Shown here piece after piece: positions 1 to 8,386 of a stretch of DNA of 64,000 nt; position 1 is the first letter of the stretch; the number at the start of each line of letters is the position of its first letter. The translations under genes were made by a program, and so were the position numbers. Source of the stretch: Solwaraspora sp. WMMD1047. GTDB taxonomy: Bacteria > Actinomycetota > Actinomycetes > Mycobacteriales > Micromonosporaceae. The notes below the pieces were generated by a model. That model searched no databases. It was not told the DNA's origin and saw nothing but the letters and a program-made list of their open reading frames with translations. Location of the stretch: NCBI RefSeq assembly GCF_029626155.1, contig NZ_JARUBL010000001.1, positions 7,220,501 through 7,284,500 on the forward strand, in the 5' to 3' direction.

Positions 1-418
1 ATGGCGTACGCGGCGAGGTCGCCCTTGACGGTGCGTTCCGACTGGTACAGCCGGGTCGCGATCTGAACGGTGGTGTGTCCCGCCGCGATCAGGCCCAGAA
101 CCTGCACCTGTCTGATGGTGCAGCCGGTCGATGTTCGCCCCGCGGGTCGCAGCACCGTGTGGTGCAGGTCGCGGGTGTGGTCGAGCAGGCCGCGCAGCAG
201 GTCGGCGGGCAGGTCCGCATCCCCGGCCGCGGCCGCGGCTATCGCGTCGGCGAGCCGGCCGGCGGCAGGTGGTCGATGGTGTGGGCGTCCCGAGGGTCGG
301 CACCGGCCGGTAAGGGGGCGTACGGGCCGTGGCCGGGGACGGGCTGACCGGCGGGAAAGGCGCCCACGAGTGCGGCGACCCGAGTCGCCCTGTCGGGGCG
401 TGCGGCTACGGAGGTCAT
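1..418 (-). pseudogene. LuxR-type helix-turn-helix protein, partial and apparently frameshifted
   Basis: Read on the minus strand, the last 130 bases encode a LuxR/GerE-type DNA-binding helix-turn-helix, with VLGLIAAGHTTVQIATRLYQ followed by SERTVKGDLAAYA, running off the window edge. The ATG at 418 overlaps the stop of the upstream gene as ATGA, and its frame gives a plausible N-terminus (MTSVAARPDRATRVAALVG). That frame stops at 239, just after HTIDHL. The HTH frame has no ATG, GTG or TTG upstream and reads RLADAIAAAAAGDADLPADL in the region where the first frame stops. This fits one gene with a small indel near 250-262. It would be a transcriptional regulator if intact. The two halves are seen directly; the original single gene is inferred. 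Confidence 0.6.
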
Positions 419-627
419 CTCGGTCTCTCAGGTGTGGGGCGTGGACGGGGGTGGCCGTCATCGGTCTGCGGGGTTTGGTGGAGTGCCCACCGCAGTTGCG
501 GGCAGCCGGTCGGGTCGTCGGGACAGGTGGCGCATCGGGAGCCGTTGTCGTGCTGGGCGATGATGTGGCGGGCGGTCAGCACCAGCTCGACGCGACTCGC
601 GCCGTCATCCATCCGCGTCATCGGCAC
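415..627 (-). CDS. Small cysteine-containing hypothetical protein (70 aa)
   Basis: The product is short and soluble, with an amphipathic start (VELVLTARHIIAQHDNGS) followed by closely spaced cysteines in CATCPDDPTGCPQLRWAL, which could bind a metal. It overlaps the end of the preceding gene by 10 bp and its stop overlaps the next start as ATGA, so it is translationally coupled within a minus-strand operon. Proteins of this look are common in actinobacterial genomes near HTH regulators, but I cannot assign a function. The second Met (MTRMDDG) is an equally good start. Confidence 0.6.
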   Translation of the reverse strand: MPMTRMDDGASRVELVLTARHIIAQHDNGSRCATCPDDPTGCPQLRWALHQTPQTDDGHPRPRPTPERPR

Positions 628-947
628 CCCTTCTCGTCTCCTGGCCGGTCCTTCCCCGAGCCGGCGGTGGTGGTCGGTGTTGGACGCGGCCTGGGGGGTG
701 GGCGGTCGGCCGTGGTGTTGCCGCTTGCCAGCGGGCGGCGGTGGGTCGCGTGCCGTGCTGGTGGCGGTGGCCGGGGTTGGCGGCGACGGCGCTGCCGGGC
801 CGCCCGTTCGATGGCGATGGGGAGGTCACTGGGCGGGATTCGGCCGGCAGGGTTGGTGTGGCGTCGTCGCCGGTAGCGCCGGACCAGCGTCTTGGCCCCG
901 GCTAGGACCTGGTTGTCGCCGTCGGGGTCGCGACGGAAGGTCAGCAT
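618..947 (-). CDS. Small basic hypothetical protein (109 aa)
   Basis: The N-terminal half (TFRRDPDGDNQVLAGAKTLV then RRYRRRRHTNPAGRIPP) looks protein-like and strongly basic. The C-terminal half is arginine- and proline-rich and may be disordered. It sits between coupled minus-strand genes. Just upstream, a different frame reads TWEVCELHTFADAPDHADL, which also looks protein-like, so the true gene may start earlier and carry a frameshift near 940. A 37-codon ORF (941..1054) bridges this gene and the next with overlaps on both sides. Function unknown. Confidence 0.45.
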   Translation of the reverse strand: MLTFRRDPDGDNQVLAGAKTLVRRYRRRRHTNPAGRIPPSDLPIAIERAARQRRRRQPRPPPPARHATHRRPLASGNTTADRPPPRPRPTPTTTAGSGKDRPGDEKGCR

Positions 948-1050
948 GATCCGGGGCGTCCGCGAAGGTGTGGAGCTCGCAGACCTCCCACGTCGACCTG
1001 AGGCACCAACACCGACCGGGGTGGGTGAACGGCCTGTCGTGGATGGTCGC

Positions 1051-1653
1051 TCATGTCAGGTCCTGTTGGGTCAGGTGCCGGGCGACCTCACCGCAGAGGA
1101 TGTCGGCGACCTCGACGAGGTCACCGGCCCGCTGGTGATCGGGGTGGGACCGGTGTGTGCGGGCCAGCGCGTGCCGGATGGTGGTGATCTCGCCGCGGGC
1201 AGCACGCAGGTCGGCGTGGATGGCGGCGATGACGGCGGACAACGGCCGGTCGTCGGGCCCGAGCCGGTCGGCTGCCCGCCGTTCGGCCCTCCGGTCGGCG
1301 GCGATGACGATCCGGTCGACGATCCAGACCGCGGCGGCGGCGCCGACGGCTGCGGCGGTGGCGAGGATCGGGTGCGGGACGAGGCTGGCGGCCACGACCG
1401 CGAGGGTGCACGCCCCGGCCCAGAGCGGCCCGGGCGTGATTTCCGGTAGCCGGGGGCCGGCCCGGCGCAGCAGCCGGCACGCCTCGTCGAGATTTCCAGC
1501 CGCCCGGTAGAGGGCGTTGCCGAGGCTTCCGCCCGGCACCGTCTGGTGGTCGATCGCGCGGGCCGCCCGCCGGTAGGCGGCATGCACCCGAGCGGCGGCC
1601 CGGGAGGCCGCGCGGGCCGCGGTCCGGGAAGCGCGACGCGACGGCCGGCTCAC
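1051..1653 (-). CDS. Membrane protein with two adjacent hydrophobic segments (200 aa)
   Basis: The GTG at 1653 overlaps the stop of the upstream gene as GTGA, so it is preferred over the more upstream start. The N-terminal third is Ala/Arg-rich. The middle carries two hydrophobic stretches, LWAGACTLAVVAASLV and ILATAAAVGAAAAVWIVDRI, consistent with a hairpin membrane anchor. The C-terminal part is charged and helical (AVIAAIHADLRAARGEITT). It is the third gene of an operon headed by an HTH-DUF5753 regulator. No family recognised. Confidence 0.6.
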   Translation of the reverse strand: MSRPSRRASRTAARAASRAAARVHAAYRRAARAIDHQTVPGGSLGNALYRAAGNLDEACRLLRRAGPRLPEITPGPLWAGACTLAVVAASLVPHPILATAAAVGAAAAVWIVDRIVIAADRRAERRAADRLGPDDRPLSAVIAAIHADLRAARGEITTIRHALARTHRSHPDHQRAGDLVEVADILCGEVARHLTQQDLT

Positions 1654-2015
1654 GCCGGCCCACCCCGACTGCGGGGCGCCGGGGCGGGGTTCCCGGGATC
1701 CTGGCCGGCGGCGCCGATGAGGGCGAGGCGTAACGGCCGGCCGGTGGCCGCGACCGCTGTCACGGTGGTCGCGGCCGACCCGCCGGGTCGGCACCGCGAC
1801 GGGTGCGGGTCGGCGATCCGCAACGCCATCCGCATCGTCGGCGCGTCCACCCGCCGGCGCGCCCCGGCGGTCAGGGGCGGCCGGGTCAGGTCGGCCAGCC
1901 GGGCCAGCACCCGACCTGACGGGTCGCCGACCACGACGTCGGTGTGCAGGGTGCCGATCGCCGCCACGAGCGGGGGCCGACCATCCTTCGCCGGGCTGTC
2001 GCGCGGGGCGTTCAC
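1650..2015 (-). CDS. Hypothetical protein, coupled to an HTH-DUF5753 gene (121 aa)
   Basis: The GTG at 2015 overlaps the stop of the HTH gene as GTGA, and its own stop overlaps the next GTG the same way. The protein begins with a segment like a nucleotide- or sugar-kinase N-terminus (PLVAAIGTLHTDVVVGDPSG) and ends with a hydrophobic piece (LRLALIGAAGQDPG). It has no clear catalytic motif and is short. The double overlap and codon use support it as real. Function unknown. Confidence 0.6.
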   Translation of the reverse strand: MNAPRDSPAKDGRPPLVAAIGTLHTDVVVGDPSGRVLARLADLTRPPLTAGARRRVDAPTMRMALRIADPHPSRCRPGGSAATTVTAVAATGRPLRLALIGAAGQDPGNPAPAPRSRGGPA

Positions 2016-2872
2016 GGGGTGCGCTCCCGCCGAGGGTCGAGCCGGGTGTGCAGGTGGTGGTTGGTGAGGTCGCCGAAGGCGGCGCGGTGGCGGTCGACCA
2101 GCCGGGCGGTGTCGTCCAGCCGTGCCGTGCTGGTGGAGGTGCCCTCGCGGTAGAGCAGGTCCGCGTCGTGCGTGCTGTCGAACTCCAGCAGGACGAACGC
2201 GCCCAGCCGGCGCCATCTGTCGTAGTCGTCGTCGATGACGGTCACGCCGATGCGGGTGGTGCGGGTCAGGGCGTCGATGTGGGCCAGTTGCTGGCGCATC
2301 ACCCGAGGGTGGCCGACGACCGGGCGGGTCAGTGCCCGCTCGGTGACGGCGATCCGGACGCGTCGGCTGGCCGCCAGGACCTGCTGTTGGCGTCGCATAC
2401 GGGCCCGTACCCGGGCGTCGAGGTCCGCGTCGGTGACCGGATGCCGGGCGGTGGCGCGGATCAGGGCTCTGGCGTAGGCGTCGGTCTGCAGCAGGCCCGG
2501 TATGTGGCGGGGGTGGTAGCACAGGATGTGCCGCGCGTCGTCTTCGTAGCTCAGGCACTCCCGAAACGCCGGCGGGTAGAGCGGGCGGTAGGGGTCGGAC
2601 CAGTGCGGTTGCCGGGCCAGCCGGGCCCACCCGGTGAGCTGGTCGACCTCGCCGGCATCGACGCCGTAGTAGGCGAGTAGCCGCTGCAGGATCTGTGGGC
2701 TGACACCGTGTCCACCCTGCTCGATGGCGGGCAGCCGGGTGGCCGGCCAGCCGAGGTCATGACCCACCGTCGCGGTTGACAGAAGCTTGCGGGTCCGTGC
2801 GTACCGCAGCGCTGTACGCAGGCGACGGCGAGCGGTCGCCCGCCCGATCACGGCGTCCGTCCTGTCCGACAC
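2012..2872 (-). CDS. Helix-turn-helix regulator with DUF5753 sensor domain (286 aa)
   Basis: An N-terminal Cro/C1-type helix-turn-helix (residues about 10-75) is followed by a DUF5753 domain. The domain shows the characteristic IPGLLQTDAYARALIRATAR and later DDDYDRWRRLGAFVLLEFDS. Such proteins are common actinobacterial repressors and are often paired with DUF397 proteins. The GTG at 2872 gives the expected domain length, although a weak RBS leaves a few codons of doubt. It heads an operon with the two genes at 1650..2015 and 1051..1653. No DUF397 partner was found beside it, unlike the second copy at 26705..27568. Confidence 0.85.
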   Translation of the reverse strand: MSDRTDAVIGRATARRRLRTALRYARTRKLLSTATVGHDLGWPATRLPAIEQGGHGVSPQILQRLLAYYGVDAGEVDQLTGWARLARQPHWSDPYRPLYPPAFRECLSYEDDARHILCYHPRHIPGLLQTDAYARALIRATARHPVTDADLDARVRARMRRQQQVLAASRRVRIAVTERALTRPVVGHPRVMRQQLAHIDALTRTTRIGVTVIDDDYDRWRRLGAFVLLEFDSTHDADLLYREGTSTSTARLDDTARLVDRHRAAFGDLTNHHLHTRLDPRRERTP

Positions 2873-3255
2873 GTCGCGGGTGTGCTGATGCGTTGCCGAT
2901 GTGCCGCCGGTGCGGCGGCCGCGCGGGCAGCGACGACCCACCCGTCGGGTTCCGATGATGACGTGAGCACAACGATCCCTTCTCTCCTGCCGCGACTCCC
3001 TTCTTTCCTGCTGCGACGGCGACCGGGCGGCACCACCGCCGCACGCCGACGGCCTGGCCCGGGATGTGGCGGGGCGGTCATCGCCGCAGGCGCGGACGGG
3101 GAGGCCGGTGGTGACAGAGCCGCGCACCCATCGCGCTGGGGACACCAACGAGTCCGGGTCATCGTGGGCGCAGGATCTCGGTCACAGATGGGTCTTTCTG
3201 CTCGTTGTGGATGCCGGGCTGTTGCCTGTTGCCCGGCGTTTGAGGGCTGGGTGGG
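2873..3255. promoter_or_regulatory. Intergenic control region with a repeated 14-mer
   Basis: No gene is supported here. The region contains two copies of TGTTGCCTGTTGCC at 3220-3233 and 3265-3278, 45 bp apart. The second copy overlaps the 3' end of the Imm1 gene. They are directly repeated and each is itself a tandem of TGTTGCC. This could be an operator for the HTH-DUF5753 gene, but that is inference. Confidence 0.35.
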
Positions 3256-3759
3256 TCACCAGGTTGTTGCCTGTTGCCAGTCGACGGCTGTGGGTCGTCG
3301 GCCGCCGGTGGTGAGGAACTCGTGCAGGGCGCGGCGGATGTCGTCGAGGGTCACGGCGGCGTCGGCCGGGTACGGGGTGGCGCTGTCGATGTCGCGTCGC
3401 AGTACCACCGGCGACGGGCCGGGGCCGCGGGTGATCCACGGACCGGGCTGGCCGCTGGTGTCGGGGTCGCCGTAGTAGGACATGGCGCCGACGCCGTGGG
3501 CGGGGCAGACGTCGAGTTTGAGTCCGTGGTCGGGGACGCCGGCCGGGCCGGTGCGTGGCCGTTCCCGGATGAAGGCGGTGGGATTGTGCAGCAGCCGCGG
3601 TGCGGCGGCCAGGATTCGGTCGAACGCCCGGTCGACCTCCGCCGGATCCCCGGCGATGATCGGCCCCGTGTCATCGGCCTGCAGGGAGAACTCGACACTC
3701 AGGCTGCCCCTGGTGGCCTGATATGAAGTGCACCGGTGGGACTCCGATCGTGTTCGCAC
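3256..3759 (-). CDS. Imm1-family immunity protein, no toxin beside it (167 aa)
   Basis: The product has the layout of Imm1 (PF14430) proteins: a strand-rich start (GSLSVEFSLQADDTGPIIAG), a helix (PAEVDRAFDRILAA), a middle segment with GVGAMSYYGD, and a closing segment with a conserved pattern (PADAAVTLDDIRRALHEFLT). Imm1 proteins neutralise deaminase and other polymorphic toxins in the cytoplasm. No toxin gene is adjacent; the upstream gene is a secreted protein 58 bp away. The GTG at 3759 is taken as the start, and an inner start is possible. Confidence 0.7.
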   Translation of the reverse strand: MRTRSESHRCTSYQATRGSLSVEFSLQADDTGPIIAGDPAEVDRAFDRILAAAPRLLHNPTAFIRERPRTGPAGVPDHGLKLDVCPAHGVGAMSYYGDPDTSGQPGPWITRGPGPSPVVLRRDIDSATPYPADAAVTLDDIRRALHEFLTTGGRRPTAVDWQQATTW

Positions 3760-3817
3760 AGTGGATCACTTTCGGTATGGGATGGGCGGAAGGGGTGGCG
3801 GGCTGTCGGGTCTGTCA

Positions 3818-4795
3818 TCAGGGCCCCGGCCCGCGGGCCGAGGCCCGGCGGGGTGGGCGCGCAGGTGGCAGGTCGGCGGCTCCGGTATCGGCGGTGGTGG
3901 GGGCCGGCGCGCAGATGGCGCGGACGCCCGGACCGCTGGGGCGCGGCTCGTCGGGCTGCCCGACCAGACCGCGTCGGCCCTGCCCGACGAGCAGGACGTA
4001 CTCGACCACCGCCGGCGGGCCGACACCTGTCAGGTGCGGGTGCGGGCCGGTCAGCTGCTGCTCGGCGGCCAGCAGGTGTCCGCTGCCGGGGTGCAGGATC
4101 AGCCGGTGCCGGATCGGCGGCACCTCCAGCACCACCCCCAGCCCGGGCCGACCCAACCGGTCCACCACCCCGACCTGGTAAGTGAGCCCTCCAGTGGCGG
4201 CGAGGACCCGCAGCGCCGCCGCCCGGTCGGCGGATGGCAGGTCGAAGTGCAGATGCAGGAAGGTGAACTCGTCCACCGTCCGGGCCGGGTACGCCTCATC
4301 CAGGGACGGCCGGGCCGGCTCCGACACGCCGGGACACGGCCACGGCACGGTGCAGCCACCACCCAAGGCACCGGCCGGCAGGTCCTCCACCGTCGTCGTG
4401 GTGGTGGTGGTGGTGAACTCGGCGTCGCTGCTGCGGTAGCTCAGGTGGGCCGCGGCCAGCCGTTCGTCGGGGGTGGTGTGCCGGCTGATGATGCGTCCCG
4501 ACCCGTCCGGGGCGGCCCACCGCCGCTGGTCCACCGCGACGGCCACCGTCAGATCTGGCCGCTCGGCGGGCCGGCCGGTGGTCGTCACCGACCACCGCCG
4601 CACATGGTGGAAGACCACCGACCCGTACGGACCCGGGTCGGGTGGGATCCGGTCAGCCAGCCGCAGCAGCGGATGACTGCCGCGGTAGAACAGGTCAGGG
4701 TCGGCGGTGTCGGCGGCCGTCACCGCGGCGGCGAGGACGACCGTGGCCGCGGCGGCGAGCACCCGCCGCACCGATGTGGAAGGTGTGGCGGTCAT
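3818..4795 (-). CDS. Secreted or membrane-anchored hypothetical protein with an N-terminal signal (325 aa)
   Basis: The ATG at 4795 overlaps the methyltransferase stop as ATGA. Residues about 9-27 (VRRVLAAAATVVLAAAVTAA) form a signal peptide or anchor. The rest is extracellular in character, and the pattern TGRPAERPDLTVAVAVDQRR plus RSSDAEFT resembles actinobacterial CU044_5270-type proteins, which are secreted and often lie near sigma or anti-sigma genes. A run of eight threonines comes from a repeated ACC codon tract (around 4398-4414) that could slip. Role unknown. Confidence 0.65.
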   Translation of the reverse strand: MTATPSTSVRRVLAAAATVVLAAAVTAADTADPDLFYRGSHPLLRLADRIPPDPGPYGSVVFHHVRRWSVTTTGRPAERPDLTVAVAVDQRRWAAPDGSGRIISRHTTPDERLAAAHLSYRSSDAEFTTTTTTTTVEDLPAGALGGGCTVPWPCPGVSEPARPSLDEAYPARTVDEFTFLHLHFDLPSADRAAALRVLAATGGLTYQVGVVDRLGRPGLGVVLEVPPIRHRLILHPGSGHLLAAEQQLTGPHPHLTGVGPPAVVEYVLLVGQGRRGLVGQPDEPRPSGPGVRAICAPAPTTADTGAADLPPARPPRRASARGPGP

Positions 4796-5631
4796 GGCCG
4801 GTGGGCCACCCCCGCGTACAGGGCGGTCTGCGGCCCGTCCGGGTCCGGTTCCGGATACCGGCGCGGCTGCCACCGCCGCACCGGAACGACCCCCGGCGCG
4901 AGGACCTCCCACCCGTCGCCGTCGAGCAGCCGGACCACGTCGGCGCGGGTGCGCGGGTACAGCGGCCCGTGCCCACCGCCCGGCCCGGTCAACGCGGTGA
5001 GCCGTTCGGCTACATCCGCGGGGAGATGGTCGTGGCTGTGGTGCGTCACCGCCATATAGCTGCCCGGCGCCAACGCGTCACGCAGCCGCGCCAGTGCCGG
5101 ATACGGGACGGGTAGGAAATGCAGGACGCCGACCGCGAGCAGGGCGACCGGCTGGGCCAGATCCAACACCCCGAGTTGCGGGTGGTCGAGGATCGTCTCC
5201 GGGTCGTCAAGGTCGGCCAGGATGTGGCCGGTCGCGCCGGGACTGTGCATCAGCGCGCGGGCGTATGCCAGCACCAACGGGTCGTTGTCGACGTAGACCA
5301 CCCGCGCCCCCGGCACGACCTGGCGGGCGACCTCATGCACGGTCGGCTCGTGCGGCAGGCCGCATCCGACATCCAGGAACTGGCTGACCCCCGCCTTAGC
5401 GAGGGCGGCCACGGCCCGGCGCAGGAAGCGCCTGTTCTCGATCGCGGCCGCGACAGCGCCGGGAAAGACCTCGGCGAGCGCGTGCGCCGAGCGCCGGTCA
5501 ACGGCCTGGTTGTCCTTGCCACCCAGCAGGGCGTTGTAGCGGCGGGCCAGACTCAGCCGGCCGGACGGATCGCCGGTCAGCGCCCGGCCGGACGCAACGG
5601 GCCGCCGGGAACCCGGCGAGGTGTCGTTCAC
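4792..5631 (-). CDS. S-adenosylmethionine-dependent methyltransferase, PF04672 family (279 aa)
   Basis: This is an actinobacterial SAM methyltransferase of the Methyltransf_19 family. Signature segments are RRYNALLGGKDNQAVDR near the N-terminus, the SAM-binding FLDVGCGLPHEPTVHEVARQ, the acidic ribose-binding VVYVDNDPLVL, and YMAVTHHSHD. The GTG at 5631 gives the family's usual length. Substrates of the family are mostly unknown; members often sit near DUF397/HTH regulators. It is the first gene of a two-gene operon with the secreted protein. Confidence 0.8.
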   Translation of the reverse strand: MNDTSPGSRRPVASGRALTGDPSGRLSLARRYNALLGGKDNQAVDRRSAHALAEVFPGAVAAAIENRRFLRRAVAALAKAGVSQFLDVGCGLPHEPTVHEVARQVVPGARVVYVDNDPLVLAYARALMHSPGATGHILADLDDPETILDHPQLGVLDLAQPVALLAVGVLHFLPVPYPALARLRDALAPGSYMAVTHHSHDHLPADVAERLTALTGPGGGHGPLYPRTRADVVRLLDGDGWEVLAPGVVPVRRWQPRRYPEPDPDGPQTALYAGVAHRP

Positions 5632-6097
5632 GGGGCCGACCGCACCTGAAGCATGGCGACCTCGCCGCCTCCCCCGCCGGTCCACCTGGCGCTGGCGGAT
5701 TGGCGGGCGGTGACCGGGTTGGACCAGCCGGTGCTGCCCGGGCCGGGCAGATAGACGTGGTGGAGGGACCCGCCCGTCGGCCGGCCCGGCCAGCGGGGCG
5801 TGCCGGCCGGGCCGGCCGACGGGCGGGCAGGGGCACCAGGGCTGCAACCCCGGAGCCCGCCGGCGGCGGGCGCTGAACCCTCAAGGGCCACCGCCGCCGG
5901 ACACATGAATCTTTCAGTCAATTGGGCTAGTGGGTAGGGGTGGTGTGCCGCCGGAGAGAGGGGATGCGGGGCGGCACACCACCGGACGCGCGACCGCGCA
6001 CGCGGTGAAGGGATGCGGGGTCGGCGCCGCCCCCACCCGCACGCCGCGCCAGCAGACGACACGCACCAGGGGTGGGGAAGACGGGAACGGATCATGA
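5632..6097. other. Intergenic region with no supported gene
   Basis: ORFs crossing this stretch have biased, low-complexity translations. It holds the strong hairpin at 5769-5827 and an AT-richer segment near 5905-5935. It separates the end of the histidine decarboxylase operon from the methyltransferase gene, so it probably holds the terminator of the former and the promoter of the latter. Confidence 0.5.
5769..5827. terminator. Perfect 23-bp inverted repeat hairpin
   Basis: The arms 5769-5791 and 5805-5827 are exact reverse complements of 23 bp around a 13-nt loop. It lies downstream of the minus-strand operon that ends at 6098. No T-tract follows, as is usual in high-GC actinobacteria. 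It could be a terminator or a strong cruciform site. Confidence 0.6.
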
Positions 6098-6346
6098 TCA
6101 CGCGGCGATACCGAGCACGTCGAGGGTCTGGCGCGTGACCACCCTTCGGTCGACACGACTCGCCCAGCCGCGCTGGCTGCACGGGTGGGGTACGAGCAGC
6201 GCGTAGGCGGCACGGCAGTGGGTGCACATGCCCTGCTCGTCGGCGGTGTGCAGCACCAGGATCTCGGCAGCCGACGACGCGAGAGACGAGACCGATTCGG
6301 CCGCCGGTACGGGCGGCGTATCGGGGTGAACGGCGGGGGTGGACAC
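6098..6346 (-). CDS. Small protein with a CxxC motif (82 aa)
   Basis: The product has a disordered Pro/Ser-rich start, then ILVLHTADEQGMCTHCRAAY and a later Cys (LLVPHPCSQRGWASR), giving three cysteines that may hold a zinc ion. It lies 32 bp after the small membrane-protein gene and is probably the last gene of the histidine decarboxylase operon. Function unknown; proteins of this type occur widely in actinobacteria. Confidence 0.55.
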   Translation of the reverse strand: MSTPAVHPDTPPVPAAESVSSLASSAAEILVLHTADEQGMCTHCRAAYALLVPHPCSQRGWASRVDRRVVTRQTLDVLGIAA

Positions 6347-6378
6347 GGCTTTCGTTCCTCTCGTAACAGTCGAGGGGT

Positions 6379-6558
6379 CTACTCGGGAGTCCCGGCGAGG
6401 TCGGAGACAGCCCCGAGGAGGATCAGCGCGACCACGGCGGTGGTGACGGCCCGGCTGAACCGGTAACGCAGCACCAGCCAGGTGGTACGGGGACTCGCCG
6501 CGTAAATGAGCGCGGCGACGAGCACGATGACGCCGAGGGCGGCGCCCGGGGCGTTCAT
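6379..6558 (-). CDS. Small membrane protein (59 aa)
   Basis: Two hydrophobic segments, ALGVIVLVAALIYAA and AVVALILLGAVSDLAG, flank a basic loop (RTTWLVLRYRFSR). The ATG at 6558 overlaps the previous stop as ATGA, so it is coupled to the operon. It may be an accessory subunit of a membrane complex, but no partner is evident. Confidence 0.55.
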   Translation of the reverse strand: MNAPGAALGVIVLVAALIYAASPRTTWLVLRYRFSRAVTTAVVALILLGAVSDLAGTPE

Positions 6559-7169
6559 GGTCGGCACCGGTAACCGGGGATGGTGAGGACGGCCCGGCCC
6601 CAGTGCGGCTGCGACAACGCCGGCTGGCTGTGGTGCAGCAGCCCGGCCTGGGTGTAGGAGGCCAGGAGCTGGCGTAGGCCGGCTCGGGTGGTGTGGACCT
6701 GCAGGAGTAGCTGGTGCAGGGCGGCGCGGTCCAGGTCGACCGCCGGTCCCGCCGGCGGGTCCGACTGGTCGCGCGGGTACACCCGTGGGGATGCGTGCTC
6801 GGCGAGCCAACGACCGAGGGCTGCGCGGCGACCGTGTGGCAGGCAGATCAGGGTCTGGGTGCGCCACACGGCCAGGTAGGTGGCATGGTCGGCGGTGTCG
6901 AGCGGGTGCGTGAGGCCGTCTACCGCCAGGGCCGTGGCGATCTCGACGTCGTTGACGGGCCGGCGGGTACCGGCCGCCGGCCCGGAAATCACATCGCAGA
7001 TCCAGCCACCGTGAAAGGGACGCACCGGGGTGACGATCCAGCCACGGTGCAGGTAGAGCCACGTCCCACCAGCATCCTCCGCCGATCGCAGCCGGGGCTG
7101 CGACCGCAGATAGTGCAGGGCATACGCGAGGCTGGGATCGGGTCGCGGCAGCGCGTACGGGCTGGTCAT
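6555..7169 (-). CDS. Hypothetical protein in the histidine decarboxylase operon (204 aa)
   Basis: The ATG at 7169 overlaps the decarboxylase stop (ATGA) and is preferred over the longer reading. The N-terminal part (residues about 1-70) is tryptophan-rich (WLYLHRGWIVTPVRPFHGGW). The C-terminal part is helical (AALHQLLLQVHTTRAGLRQL). No membrane segment or known motif was seen. The coupling implies it works with the decarboxylase. Confidence 0.6.
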   Translation of the reverse strand: MTSPYALPRPDPSLAYALHYLRSQPRLRSAEDAGGTWLYLHRGWIVTPVRPFHGGWICDVISGPAAGTRRPVNDVEIATALAVDGLTHPLDTADHATYLAVWRTQTLICLPHGRRAALGRWLAEHASPRVYPRDQSDPPAGPAVDLDRAALHQLLLQVHTTRAGLRQLLASYTQAGLLHHSQPALSQPHWGRAVLTIPGYRCRP

Positions 7170-8386
7170 GGCGTGGTCCTTGTCCGGGTCCTGTGCGAAC
7201 GGGTGCGCGGAACGCGAGCTGTAGGAGATGGCACCGACGGCGGCGAGGTAGGCGGTCGGGCGGCGGCCAGGTCGGTGACGAACTCGTCGATCTGGTCTCC
7301 GGTGGTGCCGGGCATGCACACGATGTGAGCGGTCTGGCCGTCGCTGGCCAGGACCCACTTCGCGAGCACCGAAGGTGGGGGTTCGGCCAAGGTGACGGTG
7401 AACGCGTGCGGGAGGAGCTGGGTGGGCCAGCCGATCCCCCGCAACCGGCCGTGGGTATAGGCGGCGAGGTCGCGCGAGGCCTGCGCGCGCCGGCGGAGTC
7501 CGTCAACGCCGAGGGTGGTCAGCGCCCACCACAGCAGCAGCGGCGTGTGCCCGGAACGGGAACCGGTGATGGTCGTGTCAGCGGAGCCCGTGTAGGCGAT
7601 CCGTCCACCGGCGGGAAGGTGGGGCGCGGTGGCGTACACAAGCACCCCACACGGCACGAGCGTGGACAGGAACTTATGCCCGGAGACGACCATGCTGGTG
7701 GCGCCCGAGCCGAACCCGAACGCCGGGCGGGTCTCGGGGGGCAGCAGGGCCAGCGGAATGCCGGACAGGGCGGCGTCGACGTGGATCCGGCGGCGGGCCA
7801 CGGCCAGGTCGTCGCAGGCGGCGGCGATGGCCCCGACGTCATCGACGGCTTCGGTCATCGTGGTGCCCGCCGTGGCGACCACCATCGCCGGGCGGTCCCG
7901 GCGGCGGGCAATCTCCCCCGCCAGGTCGGCCACGTCGATCCGGCCGGTGGGATCGGTACGGACCATCACCAACGGCAGCTTCAACAGCCGGGCGCCCTTG
8001 GCGACCGAATAATGGGCCGCAGCGGAGGTGTAGACGACCAGGTCCGGGTAGCGCTGCCACGCCTCATCCAAGGCGTGCAGGGTGCCCTCCGTCGAGCCGG
8101 TCGTGACATACCCCCAGGCGCCGGCCGGGGCACCCAGGATGTCGGCGACCGTCGTCACGACCTGCTGCTCCAGCTGCTTGGTGTGGTTACGGCCACGGCC
8201 GACATCGAACGGGTCGCCGATGTTGTTCAACAACTGCCCGGTCAGCACCTCCGCCAGGCCCATGAAGGTGAGGTCGGTGGCGCCGGGAAAGCCGATGTCG
8301 TAGCGGCGGTTCTCCCGCGCTGCGGCGAGCAGGTCCGCGACGACCGCCTCGGGTCCGGTCAGGCCGTGGACGGCGGGTGCGGTCAC
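7166..8386 (-). CDS. PLP-dependent histidine-decarboxylase-like enzyme (406 aa)
   Basis: This is a group II pyridoxal-phosphate decarboxylase. It shows the cofactor-binding GYVTTGSTEGTLHAL (about 92-106), AAAHYSVAKGA with His125 for ring stacking, HVDAALSG with Asp204, and VSGHKFLS where Lys238 should form the Schiff base. HVDAALSG and the following PCGVLVYA match histidine decarboxylases more closely than glutamate or aromatic decarboxylases. It would make histamine from histidine, though the substrate is inferred. The length is slightly over the usual 380 aa because of a basic C-terminal tail. It starts with GTG overlapping the previous stop, and an APC permease is two genes upstream. Confidence 0.8.
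   Translation of the reverse strand: MTAPAVHGLTGPEAVVADLLAAARENRRYDIGFPGATDLTFMGLAEVLTGQLLNNIGDPFDVGRGRNHTKQLEQQVVTTVADILGAPAGAWGYVTTGSTEGTLHALDEAWQRYPDLVVYTSAAAHYSVAKGARLLKLPLVMVRTDPTGRIDVADLAGEIARRRDRPAMVVATAGTTMTEAVDDVGAIAAACDDLAVARRRIHVDAALSGIPLALLPPETRPAFGFGSGATSMVVSGHKFLSTLVPCGVLVYATAPHLPAGGRIAYTGSADTTITGSRSGHTPLLLWWALTTLGVDGLRRRAQASRDLAAYTHGRLRGIGWPTQLLPHAFTVTLAEPPPSVLAKWVLASDGQTAHIVCMPGTTGDQIDEFVTDLAAARPPTSPPSVPSPTARVPRTRSHRTRTRTTP

Noticed and set aside
5628..6227. 199-codon minus-strand ORF ending at the methyltransferase start
   Set aside because: It runs through the perfect hairpin and overlaps the 82-aa gene; the translation is low in complexity.
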